From the NCBI GenBank assembly GCA_964374025.1, contig CAYJWU010000008.1:1-29917 (forward strand): a stretch of DNA of 29,917 nucleotides, in the 5' to 3' direction. This stretch comes from JBASTI01 sp964374025 (lineage in GTDB: Bacteria; Patescibacteriota; Minisyncoccia; Spechtbacterales; HO2-43-30). Shown here piece after piece: positions 1 through 7,738 of this stretch. The notes beneath the pieces are model-generated. The model searched no databases, was not told where the DNA came from, and saw nothing but the letters and a program-made list of their open reading frames with translations. The stretch's first letter is position 1. Each line of letters opens with the position of its first letter. Position numbers and translations under genes: made by a program.

Positions 1-62
1 ATTCTCCGCAATTGATTTTTGACAAGTAAATAACAAACGAGACGGATGAAGGAGGAATCGCT

Positions 63-2342
63 ATGAACCTTACAAAAAAGGATTTGTCGGAACTTTATCA
101 GTGGCTTGCGCGTTCTGGCGCCTTGGGCCTTGCGATTGCGAAAAATCGAAGCAAAGTATTCGGCGCGTGCCTTTTGCATATAAGGCAGGAGGCCGTATCT
201 ATTGTTCCGATGTTTGCCCTATATAAAAAAGGCATACTTATGGAGTCGCTAATAAGCGGCGATCACCGTACTCAATGGGGTCCTGCCGTCGCCAAAGACA
301 TACTTACGGCAAAGCGCGAAGGTCATCACCATGCCAAGGAAATCCTGCGCAACCACTTCGGTCGCGCTACCGGCGGCAATTACGGCCGTGATGGCAACAT
401 ACATGGCGGTTGTCTTGAGTGCCGGATTTTGCAGTTTATGTATTCGGATATGGCCGGGATGGTAGGTACTGCGATTGGTTATGGCCAAGAAATTTTCCGC
501 ATGGAGTGGCCGCATCTTTCCCCCGAAAAGCGGCCCATTGCAATAGCATTTTTCGGAGAGGGGGCCGAGCAACAGGGTTGTATTCACGAGGCGCGAAATT
601 GGATTGCCCAAAGTAATTACAAGTGGGATATCGATAAATTTATCAAACGTTACGGCGAAAATTTCGTAACCCCGCTCATGCAGGAGCTCAAAGTCGTGCG
701 CGGAGCGCCGGTGATCCTCGTAATTGTAAAAAATCAATATTCGCTTTTTGCCGACGCGATAGATGAATACGGAGCCGCTAATCTTGTAGCGCGCGTGGGT
801 GGCGGGGCATACGGCGATATGGCCGGCGTTGAAGCAAACAGCGACGATGTTATTGACTATTATGGGAAGTGCGCGCAGGCGATTGAGCGCGCGCAGCAGT
901 GCGTATCAACCCTGATGGTGGTAGATACATACCGCGGCACCGGCCATAATCAGGATCAAATTCAGTATGCCGGCTCAATAAATACCCGCGAGGATCTTGC
1001 GAAAGCCACCCGAGTTTTCGGAGTGGCGGACATCGCGGAGTTCCACGACGCGTGGAAAACTGACCCCATCCTCTATCCGCATTTTCTTTTTGACACCGAA
1101 GCGGCCGATGAATCGGTCGCCAAGAAAGTTCGCGATGACGAAGAGACAGCAATGCTTGCGCTTGCGGAGGAAGTTCTTGCCGAGCCGCCCATAACAGTGA
1201 AAGTGGATAAAAAAGACAGATCGCTTTTCCCGCCAATTGACTGGGAGGCCCTGCCAAAGGAGCTGGAGGCCTCGTCGCTCAACGCGACCAATTCGGTCAA
1301 AATGGGTTACAAGAACGCGTACAACTGGATAATCACGGAGCTGATGCGTAAGGACGAGCGGGTCACCTACTTCGGCGAGGATTCCGGAGCTCGCGAGGGT
1401 GGGGTTCTCGGTCTTACGCGCGGGCTTGCTGAAGAGTTTGGACCCGCGAGGATCTGGAACGCGCCGCTTTCTGAAATGGCAATTATAGAAACAGCCGGCG
1501 GGCGCGCGCTTTACGGCTCAAAGCCGTTCGCGGAATTTCAATTTGGCTGGTTCGGCGCAGAAGCCCAAAAGTTTATCAAAGCTTCGGCAATGCAATGGTA
1601 TCAGAAAAAGATGAAATTCGGGTATGTTTCGGTTTTTCCTTGCGGCGTCGTACGCAGTGGAGGAAGCGGAGAGTATCACGAACGGTATGTAGAGGCCGAG
1701 CTTCTTCCCTCGCGAGGACTTGTGATATTGTTTCCCTCAAACGCCTATGACCTTGTGGGTTTGGTGCGCGCGTGCATGTACTACGATGGGCCTGTCGCGC
1801 TTATCCTTGAAATTTCAGCGGCAAGTTTGCCAGAGTTTGATAGAATTATACCCATTGAGCCGTACGTAATTCCTTTCGGCAAAGCAAATATTGTGCGCGC
1901 GGGCAAGGACTTGACGGTCGTAGCTTACGGCGCGGCAGCGGTTTCTTCGGCAAAGAACGAGGCTGACTTTATGGCAACGGATGCCGGCATAGATGTAGAA
2001 GTAATTGATCTGCGCACTATTTACCCTACAGATTTTGACACAATTAAAAAATCCTTAGAGAAAACCGGGCGTCTTGTAATCATGCAGGCCGCCGACGAAT
2101 TTACGGGCGCCGGGCACTACTTGCGATCGAAACTGGTCGGCAAGGGCGGGGTCCTAGGAAGTATTCTTACGTATGATGGGATAGAAATAGTATGCGCCGG
2201 CATGGAGGGGGACTTGGTTACTCCCTCCGCCGAAGAGCTCGTTTGGGCTCGCTTGCCTTACTATGTAACAAAGACCGGGAGAGTCATGCATCGCTCAAGC
2301 AAACTTGCCGACGCTATACGCGACGGCATGAAGTACAGGTAG
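63..2342 (+). CDS. 2-oxoacid dehydrogenase E1 component, fused alpha and beta subunits (thiamine diphosphate dependent)
   Basis: E1 decarboxylates a 2-oxoacid and passes the acyl group to lipoylated E2. Residues about 1-375 resemble E1-alpha: the Mg/TPP motif appears as GEGAEQQG (165-172) and its second half as KNQYS (223-227). Residues about 410-759 resemble E1-beta (YFGEDSGAREGG, NAPLSEMAIIETAGG, FAEFQF). Most families encode the two halves separately, so this 759-residue protein is a natural fusion. The usual GDG is GEG, and about 57 residues separate the motif halves where about 30 is normal, so there is an insertion of roughly 28 residues. The start is set by GGAGG 8 nt before ATG. The E2 gene follows after 8 nt. 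The substrate (pyruvate, branched-chain 2-oxoacid or acetoin) cannot be decided from sequence. No E3 gene is in the window. The 62 bases before the gene contain TTGACA at 19-24 but no convincing -10. Confidence 0.88.
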   Translation: MNLTKKDLSELYQWLARSGALGLAIAKNRSKVFGACLLHIRQEAVSIVPMFALYKKGILMESLISGDHRTQWGPAVAKDILTAKREGHHHAKEILRNHFGRATGGNYGRDGNIHGGCLECRILQFMYSDMAGMVGTAIGYGQEIFRMEWPHLSPEKRPIAIAFFGEGAEQQGCIHEARNWIAQSNYKWDIDKFIKRYGENFVTPLMQELKVVRGAPVILVIVKNQYSLFADAIDEYGAANLVARVGGGAYGDMAGVEANSDDVIDYYGKCAQAIERAQQCVSTLMVVDTYRGTGHNQDQIQYAGSINTREDLAKATRVFGVADIAEFHDAWKTDPILYPHFLFDTEAADESVAKKVRDDEETAMLALAEEVLAEPPITVKVDKKDRSLFPPIDWEALPKELEASSLNATNSVKMGYKNAYNWIITELMRKDERVTYFGEDSGAREGGVLGLTRGLAEEFGPARIWNAPLSEMAIIETAGGRALYGSKPFAEFQFGWFGAEAQKFIKASAMQWYQKKMKFGYVSVFPCGVVRSGGSGEYHERYVEAELLPSRGLVILFPSNAYDLVGLVRACMYYDGPVALILEISAASLPEFDRIIPIEPYVIPFGKANIVRAGKDLTVVAYGAAAVSSAKNEADFMATDAGIDVEVIDLRTIYPTDFDTIKKSLEKTGRLVIMQAADEFTGAGHYLRSKLVGKGGVLGSILTYDGIEIVCAGMEGDLVTPSAEELVWARLPYYVTKTGRVMHRSSKLADAIRDGMKYR

Positions 2343-2350
2343 GTGGCAAA

Positions 2351-3715
2351 ATGAAAGTAAAGTTCGGCTTTCTTATTGAGGGGTTAAAAAGTTTTGGAAT
2401 TACTAGTCCCGAGAATGATTTTGTTAAGGCAATAATAAAGAGCTGGGCGAAGAAACCCGGCGACGCGATTAAGGAAGGAGAGTTCCTTGCCGAAGTAGAA
2501 ACTGACAAGATTACTACAGACCTCGCATCTTCCTGGTCGGGGGTATTATCGGCCATCGGATACGCAGAGGGTGAGGAGTGGGAGGTGGGGGTTACCAAAG
2601 ATGGCGATGAGCTCGCAGAAAGGACCGAGGATACGCCGTTTGGAAGAATTCTCCTTCCCGAGCTTGGATATATAGAAACTAGCGAGGCGCTTGCTCCCCC
2701 TCAAAAAGGGGAGGATTCACTGATAGAAAAAACCGAAGAGCCACCAGTAGTAGATGAGAAACCAAAAGTCCGCGCCGCGCCTGCTGCGCGCAAACTTGCT
2801 CGCGAACAAGGCATTGATATAAGCATTGTCACGGGTACTGGTCTTGGCGGCCGCGTTATGCTCATGGACGTCAAGAAAGCAATAGAAGCGCAAGTCAAGC
2901 CACAAGAAGTAGTCAGCGAAAAACCGCGGATTTCCCAAGGCGTTGTATTGCTTACCCCTTCGCGTGAGTGGCTTACAGTTGCTCATAATCTGGAAAAAGG
3001 ATCAAACAGCGTCATTGCCGCGGGCGAGCCGGAAGAATACGACTTTAGCGAGTTGATGCGCCTGCGCGCGAATCACAAAGAAGAGTTCCAAAAAGTGTTT
3101 GGCGTGCCCCTGCATGTTTCGGCCACAATTATCCTTGCGATTACACGCACCTTGTGCGACGAGGATTTCTGGATATTCAACGGCTACTGGCATATTGAGG
3201 ACAATCAGAACCGCGACAAGGACAAAGCGGCCATATATCGCGATGTAAATATGGGCATCTCGGTTGACTTGGGCGAAAAAGTGAAAATAGACTTGGAAAA
3301 AAAGTCAATCAGCGGAACCCGTTTGCGTATTGCAACTATGCGCAGCGCAAGCGAGCTTGGAATAAGGGAGTTTTTGAGGGAGCATCATGGCCTTATGGAT
3401 AGGGCGGCCCGCGATATCCGTGAAAATAGCGGAAAACTAAAAGAGACAAGTCTTTCGGATTGGACTGGCTGGACATTTATTTTCAACAATGTCGGCGCGG
3501 CAAGGCATAAGCGGGGCATATCGCTGTTCACTCCAAAAATGTCAGCTATGCTAAATATGGGCATCATTGGCAAAGATGGCAGGGCAATCCTGCAGATTTT
3601 CTTTGACCATAGAATGATAGACGGAGTTCCTGCCACAATGTTTCTAGACGCGGTTTACGACGAATTGCAAAGACGTGTTCTGCCCGAACTAAAACGCGCA
3701 TGTATCGGCGCATAG
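2351..3715 (+). CDS. Dihydrolipoamide acyltransferase (E2) of a 2-oxoacid dehydrogenase complex
   Basis: E2 carries the swinging lipoyl arm and transfers the acyl group to CoA. An N-terminal lipoyl domain (about 1-92) has the lipoylation motif ETDKI with Lys53. A charged Pro/Glu-rich linker follows, then a peripheral subunit-binding domain (about 138-180, APAARKLAREQGID...GTGLGGRV). The C-terminal acyltransferase domain ends with the catalytic DHRMIDG motif near residue 420. At 454 residues it is typical for a one-lipoyl E2. The reading frame is open further upstream, but ATG 2351 is chosen because it follows E1 by 8 nt, has GGTGG just before it, and begins the lipoyl domain directly. The linker is encoded partly by a short inverted repeat (2694-2713). 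The gene is in an operon with E1 and convergent with lipB. Confidence 0.9.
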   Translation: MKVKFGFLIEGLKSFGITSPENDFVKAIIKSWAKKPGDAIKEGEFLAEVETDKITTDLASSWSGVLSAIGYAEGEEWEVGVTKDGDELAERTEDTPFGRILLPELGYIETSEALAPPQKGEDSLIEKTEEPPVVDEKPKVRAAPAARKLAREQGIDISIVTGTGLGGRVMLMDVKKAIEAQVKPQEVVSEKPRISQGVVLLTPSREWLTVAHNLEKGSNSVIAAGEPEEYDFSELMRLRANHKEEFQKVFGVPLHVSATIILAITRTLCDEDFWIFNGYWHIEDNQNRDKDKAAIYRDVNMGISVDLGEKVKIDLEKKSISGTRLRIATMRSASELGIREFLREHHGLMDRAARDIRENSGKLKETSLSDWTGWTFIFNNVGAARHKRGISLFTPKMSAMLNMGIIGKDGRAILQIFFDHRMIDGVPATMFLDAVYDELQRRVLPELKRACIGA

Positions 3716-3724
3716 CAATAAAAC

Positions 3725-3749
3725 AAGGCATCTATTACGATGCCTTTTT
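3725..3749. terminator. Bidirectional intrinsic terminator between E2 and lipB
   Basis: Perfect 8-bp stem AAGGCATC / GATGCCTT (3725-3732 and 3739-3746) with a 6-nt loop. A T run follows on the plus strand and an A-rich flank precedes it, which gives a T run on the minus strand. It overlaps the last codons and stop of lipB. Confidence 0.85.
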
Positions 3750-4616
3750 GTTTTTTGCCTCGGTAGCGGTTTTCGTCAGTTTCTCAATGATGATTTTTGC
3801 AAGATCTTCAGCCGCTTTATATATCGGATAATTTTTTCCCGTAAGTTGCCCGACGGAAGTCATTTCTATGTCTTCTCCGCAGGGATAAATGTAGTCAAAA
3901 TAACGAAGGTCGGTGGAGAGATTGATCGCAAAACCATATTTTGTAAACTGCACTACGGTGTTATTGGGGTCATCGGGATAATGGTGAATTGCAACCTTGA
4001 ACCCGCGGGAAGCAATTTTCCGAGCTTCGCTATTGCGCGGGCTGACTACCCAGACGCCTCCGGTAGTTTCCTTCATCTTTCTCTGGCCCCCGGAATCTAG
4101 AGTCATTAGTTTTTGCGAAGTAAGCTTATTGATAAGCTCCTTGCTTTCAATTTGGCAAAGTTCATCAGTGGTATAGCCCGTGATATTCAAATTTGCGAGG
4201 AATTCCTTGATTGATTCATCAATCAAGGATGCCAAATGATGCGGGCCGTTTACGCCAAGATCCTGGAGACAGATCACCATGTAGCAGACAATTTGTCCGG
4301 GGCCATGATAGGTGATAGATCCACCGCGGTTTTCAGAAAGGACATAGTCGGGAGCCGGAAACGGCGGCATATTAGGCCTAAAAAGGCCGGCTTTATCGCC
4401 GAGCCTGCGTATTTTTTGGGCGTCGGCTTCTGTATAGACATACACCTTATCATGTTCTGCAAAAAGCAGAAAATTGTATTCATCCCCAGCCTTTTTTCTT
4501 TTAAGAAACATATTTTGTCGGATGAGCGCGTCTTCAATAAGGCAGAGGCGCTCGGGTTGGCTGGTTTTTTCCGAGTGGCTTCGACCGTGCTTTAAGTCCC
4601 AGAAGAACTTAGCCAT
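3735..4616 (-). CDS. lipB: LipB-like octanoyltransferase (lipoate-protein ligase B family)
   Basis: LipB transfers octanoyl from octanoyl-ACP to the lipoyl-domain lysine, the first step in making lipoyl groups. The family signature RGGSITYHGPGQ is at residues 97-108. The catalytic pair is present: a Lys in ARKIASRGFKV (Lys200) and Cys246 in the YPCG motif. At 293 residues it is longer than the usual 210-230; extra sequence lies N-terminal and between 160 and 190. The start is fixed by GAGGAGGTG a few bases before ATG 4616; the longer open frame upstream runs through a GC-rich repeat and is not favoured. It is convergent with the E1-E2 operon, and the E2 lipoyl domain is the only likely substrate visible here. 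Because CPR bacteria often lack fatty-acid synthesis, its acyl donor is uncertain. No lipA is in the window. Confidence 0.85.
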   Translation of the reverse strand: MAKFFWDLKHGRSHSEKTSQPERLCLIEDALIRQNMFLKRKKAGDEYNFLLFAEHDKVYVYTEADAQKIRRLGDKAGLFRPNMPPFPAPDYVLSENRGGSITYHGPGQIVCYMVICLQDLGVNGPHHLASLIDESIKEFLANLNITGYTTDELCQIESKELINKLTSQKLMTLDSGGQRKMKETTGGVWVVSPRNSEARKIASRGFKVAIHHYPDDPNNTVVQFTKYGFAINLSTDLRYFDYIYPCGEDIEMTSVGQLTGKNYPIYKAAEDLAKIIIEKLTKTATEAKNKKAS

Positions 4617-4716
4617 AGAGCACCTCCTCGAATTTTCTCCCCGAGCTTGTCGAGGGGTAAGAAAATTCAGAGCCCCGCCGAAGCTCGCCGCAGGCGAGCG
4701 AAGGAGGGCATTCAAT
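4617..4716. repeat. GC-rich palindromic repeat region upstream of lipB
   Basis: Contains a perfect 7-bp hairpin GCTCGCC-gca-GGCGAGC (4683-4699) and an imperfect one of the form CCCCGAGCTTGTCGAGGGG (around 4638-4656). The composition differs from the flanking AT-rich promoter. It resembles dispersed intergenic palindromes rather than a gene. A comparable GC-rich dyad lies at about 4838-4867, just before the next gene. Confidence 0.5.
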
Positions 4717-4739
4717 ATTTTTTATCAAGGTACGGTTTC

Positions 4740-4769
4740 TTTATATCACATATTCACAATTTTTGACAA
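4740..4769 (-). promoter_or_regulatory. Probable lipB promoter
   Basis: On the minus strand, TTGTCA (4769-4764) and TATAAA (4745-4740) are separated by 18 bp. The transcript would have a leader of about 115 nt running through the palindromic repeat region before the lipB Shine-Dalgarno. Confidence 0.5.
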
Positions 4770-4880
4770 ATATGATAATGTATCGGGAGCTCCGTTGCGC
4801 GGAGCAAATTCCTCGCGGTAGTGCCGCAGGGTCTGGGTCGCCTACGCCTGTTGGGCTACGGCGGACCAAGGAGGCCAAAA

Positions 4881-5747
4881 ATGGCGAACCTTGAAAATCT
4901 AAAAACACTCGCAAAAGAAGTCGCTAAGTCCGATTTTTTGTGGGAGCTTGGGCTACGCGTGCCCTCGGGCAATCAAGCGCGCGATATCTGCGGGACGCTA
5001 TCTATGCCGCTTGCTGATGAAAAGCGCGTGAAAGCCGTCCTGCGTCTGCGCGAACTTGACCCCGACGCTCTCCGCGAAATCCGCGACGATGAAGCCGGGT
5101 ATAGAATTGTACCCGACGCGGCTGACGAAGGAGAAGAGAGGATGGCAGAAACTATAGTTGGTCCTGATCATCTCGCGAGAATCGCAAGAGAAAAGGATGA
5201 AAATTTATGGAATAAGATAAGGCGGGATTTGGGAATAAGTTCCTTCGATGCGCTTGCTGATCAAATGAGTAGACTTGAAGTCCCCGACGACGAACGAAAA
5301 CAACAAATGCACCTAGCGGAAGCCCGGTTACCGCGCATTGCTTTCTTACGTATCAACTCACATCCCTGGCCATACTTTATAACCGATTTGAGATTGACTG
5401 ATGATAGGCCCGGTTTTCGTTTGTGTGCACGCGATGGCAATGCTCCACGCGCCGCTGTTATACGGACATTTCCTACTTGGCTTTGTCAGCCATACAATAC
5501 TTGGTCGGATGAACGAAACGCCCTGCCGTACTTTTATGTAGATGCGAGATTAATTCCAGTCGTAGTCGAAGATACTAGCTCGCCCTCAGGCAAGCGTTGG
5601 ATTAGCGGTGTTCGGTGGGCTGATGCGGTAATTTCTGTAAAAGATAGGCGATTCCAACAGCTCGCGCAAAAACTAGCCCGCGCCTACGAAGCCGAAACTG
5701 CCCGGCGCCATAAACCCGCAAAGGCAATAGTGCTGAAGAATTACTAA
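4881..5747 (+). CDS. Conserved-looking hypothetical protein, 288 residues, function unknown
   Basis: I do not recognise a family. The protein is soluble and highly charged, with no signal peptide or membrane segment. The first 85 residues are Arg/Asp/Leu-rich and probably helical. The C-terminal half (about 165-270) has aromatic, beta-looking segments (PWPYFITDLRL, YNTWSDERNALPYFYVDARLIPVVVED) and ends in a basic helix. The start at 4881 is supported by AAGGAGG 7 nt upstream; the frame is open 60 nt further but there it runs through a GC-rich dyad. A second strong Shine-Dalgarno-like stretch (AAGGAGAAGAGAGG) sits right before Met88 (ATG 5142), so a shorter internal product is possible. It is monocistronic, with a terminator immediately downstream. 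Confidence 0.75.
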   Translation: MANLENLKTLAKEVAKSDFLWELGLRVPSGNQARDICGTLSMPLADEKRVKAVLRLRELDPDALREIRDDEAGYRIVPDAADEGEERMAETIVGPDHLARIAREKDENLWNKIRRDLGISSFDALADQMSRLEVPDDERKQQMHLAEARLPRIAFLRINSHPWPYFITDLRLTDDRPGFRLCARDGNAPRAAVIRTFPTWLCQPYNTWSDERNALPYFYVDARLIPVVVEDTSSPSGKRWISGVRWADAVISVKDRRFQQLAQKLARAYEAETARRHKPAKAIVLKNY

Positions 5748-5754
5748 GACATAT

Positions 5755-5785
5755 ACCCCGTAAAACTTGCGTTTGCGGGGTTTTT
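5755..5785 (+). terminator. Intrinsic terminator after the 4881-5747 gene
   Basis: ACCCCG...CGGGGT stem (5755-5760 and 5776-5781), extended inward by a wobble pair and three A-T pairs, followed by TTTTT. Confidence 0.85.
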
Positions 5786-5788
5786 ATC

Positions 5789-5828
5789 TTTATACAAAAA
5801 TTCTGCTATAGCAAGATTTTTGTATAAA
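5789..5828. repeat. 40-bp near-perfect palindrome
   Basis: Arms of 13 bp (TTTATACAAAAAT at 5789-5801 and its exact complement at 5816-5828) surround a second perfect 10-bp palindrome TGCTATAGCA (5804-5813). Only the 5803/5814 pair fails, and 5802/5815 is a G-T wobble. It lies just after a complete terminator. It could be an operator, a cruciform site or a small mobile palindrome. Confidence 0.8.
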
Positions 5829-5871
5829 AATGTTTTGAGGCGGGGGCTGAGATTTTGGCTGAGATTTTGGC

Positions 5872-5901
5872 TTGACAAATGGGGAAGGTTCATGTTACTG
5901 T
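5872..5901 (+). promoter_or_regulatory. Possible promoter for the metalloprotease gene
   Basis: TTGACA at 5872-5877, then 18 bp to a weak -10, TACTGT (5896-5901). The perfect -35 and the position between a terminator and the next gene favour it; the -10 matches poorly. Confidence 0.4.
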
Positions 5902-5956
5902 GATTTAGGGTTTGCTCCTTGAAAATTGGCCACAATTACTCTGCGAGGTTTTTGGT

Positions 5957-6040
5957 ATGCGAGTACTGAAAAGATTAGGATATTTCCCCGGAATACTTAT
6001 AGTGCATGCCGCGTATAACGCCATTCTAGTTTTTTCCTAA
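5957..6040 (+). CDS. Possible 27-residue hydrophobic peptide
   Basis: ATG 5957 to TAA 6040 encodes a basic N-terminus followed by a hydrophobic stretch (GILIVHAAYNAILVFS). GAGG lies about 9 nt upstream of ATG. It could be a small membrane peptide, a leader peptide or a chance ORF in the metalloprotease leader. The HxxxN spacing in the hydrophobic part recalls one motif of CPBP/PrsW membrane proteases, but the peptide is far too short to call. Low confidence. Confidence 0.25.
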   Translation: MRVLKRLGYFPGILIVHAAYNAILVFS

Positions 6041-6068
6041 AAGAAAACACTGAGGAGGTGGTGGAAAA

Positions 6069-6935
6069 ATGAGTCATCCGTTTTGCGGAAGCGAGATAGC
6101 GTGTCCCCCAATTTTTCCAAAACTTGGATGGGATCACTGGAACGGCAAGGCAATTTATATAAAAGCAAGAATTGATGAGAGCGTCACGCATCGAGAAGCG
6201 TGCGGAGCCGCGATAGAACGATGGAACGAGCAAGTGGGGGCGAGATTTCTTATGACTCCGGACAAGGGCGATGCCTCCATTACTTTTTTTGAGCGAGGCG
6301 CGAATGAATGGCCCTTTGCGGTTTGGCGCAAAGCAGACGGAGATACTGTTTGGGGGATAGCGCTTAACTACGATAAGTCCGGAATGCTGCTCGGCATTAA
6401 TCCGGGCCGTATTGCCCGTTCCGAAATATATGTAAACCGCGACGTTCCGGGCAAAACCTATCCCGAATGGATAAATGTCTACGCTCATGAAATGGGCCAC
6501 TCCTTCGGCCTAGCCGATCATCCGAAAGAGGATATAAATAGCGTAATGTCATATCAGGCACAGGGCAGAAAGCTCCTTGCGCCGTCATGGGAGGATGTGA
6601 AGGGCATTGCTAATATATACGGCCTCAAAAATCTCACAGTGCGGCCGGAGGATCTTACCGGCATCGAAAACATCATAAGTATCTGGCATTACGACCGATA
6701 TGGAGCACGCCGATCTCTAAACCTGTCTGGTTGGCGCATGTGGTTGTCTAAGTTTAGAGACGCGATAGCCGACCATGGCTCCTCACCGAACTCGTTTGAT
6801 AATTTCAAACTTCAAAGTCTAAAGCCCTATGAAACCTACTGGATAAAAGCCAAGGCGGAAGGCCTGCTCGGTTTCGGCAGATTTGAGCTTATAGCGCTAC
6901 CCGGCAACGAACACCATAAGTGGGAGTACTGGTAA
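6069..6935 (+). CDS. Metzincin-like zinc metalloprotease (matrixin-type)
   Basis: The zinc-binding helix HEMGHSFGLAD (residues 140-150) fits the metzincin pattern HExxHxxGxxH/D, with Asp150 (or the adjacent His151) as the third ligand. The Met-turn follows as SVMSY (Met160). Residues 20-190 match a compact matrixin-type catalytic domain: a region ending ERWNEQVGARF, a strand DASITFF, then the active site. The last 100 residues form a separate, aromatic, beta-looking domain. No signal peptide, propeptide or cysteine switch is visible, which is unusual for a family that is normally secreted. The start is set by GAGGAGGTGG 7-8 nt before ATG. An intrinsic terminator follows, so it is monocistronic apart from the possible small ORF upstream. 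Confidence 0.8.
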   Translation: MSHPFCGSEIACPPIFPKLGWDHWNGKAIYIKARIDESVTHREACGAAIERWNEQVGARFLMTPDKGDASITFFERGANEWPFAVWRKADGDTVWGIALNYDKSGMLLGINPGRIARSEIYVNRDVPGKTYPEWINVYAHEMGHSFGLADHPKEDINSVMSYQAQGRKLLAPSWEDVKGIANIYGLKNLTVRPEDLTGIENIISIWHYDRYGARRSLNLSGWRMWLSKFRDAIADHGSSPNSFDNFKLQSLKPYETYWIKAKAEGLLGFGRFELIALPGNEHHKWEYW

Positions 6936-6953
6936 AAGAAAAGTGAAAACTTT

Positions 6954-6977
6954 ACCCCGAATTTTTCGGGGTTTTTT
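6954..6977 (+). terminator. Intrinsic terminator after the metalloprotease gene
   Basis: Perfect 8-bp stem ACCCCGAA-ttt-TTCGGGGT (6954-6972) followed by six T. It separates this gene from the atp cluster. Confidence 0.92.
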
Positions 6978-6978
6978 G

Positions 6979-7007
6979 TTTACAAAGCGCGATTTTTGCT
7001 CTATTAT
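6979..7007 (+). promoter_or_regulatory. Probable promoter of the atp operon
   Basis: TTTACA (6979-6984), 17-bp spacer, TATTAT (7002-7007). The atpB ATG begins only 11 nt after the -10, so the mRNA would have almost no leader. No Shine-Dalgarno is present. The -35 abuts the preceding terminator's T run. Confidence 0.65.
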
Positions 7008-7017
7008 TAGGTTTAAT

Positions 7018-7737
7018 ATGGAGATATCTATTGCCGCGGAACAAATTTTTCATATTGGCGGATTTCCGATTACGAACACTATCATTCTCGCGTGGGTCGC
7101 AATGGGTATTTTGATATGTTTTGGCGCGGCGGTAACCTACAAGCTTTCGCCGGTGCCGGGACGGCTCCAGAATTTTTTTGAGTTAGTTATGGAGAGTTCC
7201 TACAATTTTGTAAAAGGCATAATAGGATCGGACAAGGACACGGAAAGGGTGTACCCGTTTATCATCACTTTTTTCATATTTATACTCTTTTCTAACTGGC
7301 TCGGACTTATACCGGGCGTAGGCGCTATCGGCATAAAGGAGGGTCATTTTTTGCCATTCCTGCGCGCCCCGGCAAGCGATCTCAATACCACTCTTGCATT
7401 CGCCATAATTTCTGTTAGTATAACCAATATATTCGGCATAGCCGCTATAGGATTTTCCAAGCACATAGGCCGTTTTATTTCCTTCAAAAGCCCGCTCGCT
7501 TTTTTTGTGGGGATGCTGGAAACAGTCGCCGAGGTTGCCAAAATCATTTCTTTTTCATTCCGGCTTTTTGGAAACGTATTCGCGGGAGAAGTGCTGCTCA
7601 TAGTTGTCGCGGCTTTGATCCCATACGTCGCGCCGATTCCTTTTCTTGGACTTGAAATATTTGTCGGATTTATTCAGGCGCTTGTTTTTTCAATGCTTAC
7701 GTTAGTATTTATAAAAGTCGCAATCAGTGAACATTAA
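7018..7737 (+). CDS. atpB: F1Fo ATP synthase subunit a
   Basis: Membrane subunit a (239 residues) forms the half-channels that bring ions to the c-ring. It has five or six hydrophobic segments (about 20-40, 80-100, 125-145, 160-178, 185-203, 208-235). The essential arginine lies in SFSFRLFGNVFAGE (Arg182). The frame is open upstream to 6943, but that extension would include the preceding terminator, so ATG 7018 is chosen; it sits just after a -10 box without a Shine-Dalgarno. It is the first gene of the atp cluster; no atpI is seen before it. Confidence 0.95.
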   Translation: MEISIAAEQIFHIGGFPITNTIILAWVAMGILICFGAAVTYKLSPVPGRLQNFFELVMESSYNFVKGIIGSDKDTERVYPFIITFFIFILFSNWLGLIPGVGAIGIKEGHFLPFLRAPASDLNTTLAFAIISVSITNIFGIAAIGFSKHIGRFISFKSPLAFFVGMLETVAEVAKIISFSFRLFGNVFAGEVLLIVVAALIPYVAPIPFLGLEIFVGFIQALVFSMLTLVFIKVAISEH

Positions 7738-7738
7738 T

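Larger units (their letters stand above)
5748..6068. other. 321-base stretch without a confident gene
   Basis: Contents in order: a terminator (5755-5785), the 40-bp palindrome (5789-5828), a tandem repeat of GGCTGAGATTTT (two copies, about 5845-5868), a TTGACA promoter-like box (5872-5877), a possible 27-codon ORF (5957-6040), and the strong Shine-Dalgarno of the metalloprotease gene (about 6052-6060). Nothing else is evident. Confidence 0.6.

Noticed and set aside
249..737. Open minus-strand frame of 162 codons inside the E1 gene
   Set aside because: It is antisense to clearly conserved E1-alpha sequence, has no ribosome site and no recognisable product. Other long frames overlapping purD, serS, atpA and purB were rejected in the same way.
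2192..2350. Longer start for E2 inside the E1 gene
   Set aside because: The extra 53 residues are Arg-rich shadow of E1 coding sequence; the lipoyl domain begins at 2351.
4617..4715. 33-residue N-terminal extension of LipB
   Set aside because: It is translated from GC-rich intergenic repeats; ATG 4616 has a near-perfect Shine-Dalgarno.
4763..4790. Plus-strand promoter built on TTGACA at 4763-4768 for the 4881 gene
   Set aside because: No acceptable -10 lies 16-18 bp downstream; the nearby GATAAT is too close. The minus-strand lipB promoter in the same bases fits better.
6943..7017. Longer start for atpB
   Set aside because: The extension would be translated from the terminator hairpin and the operon promoter.
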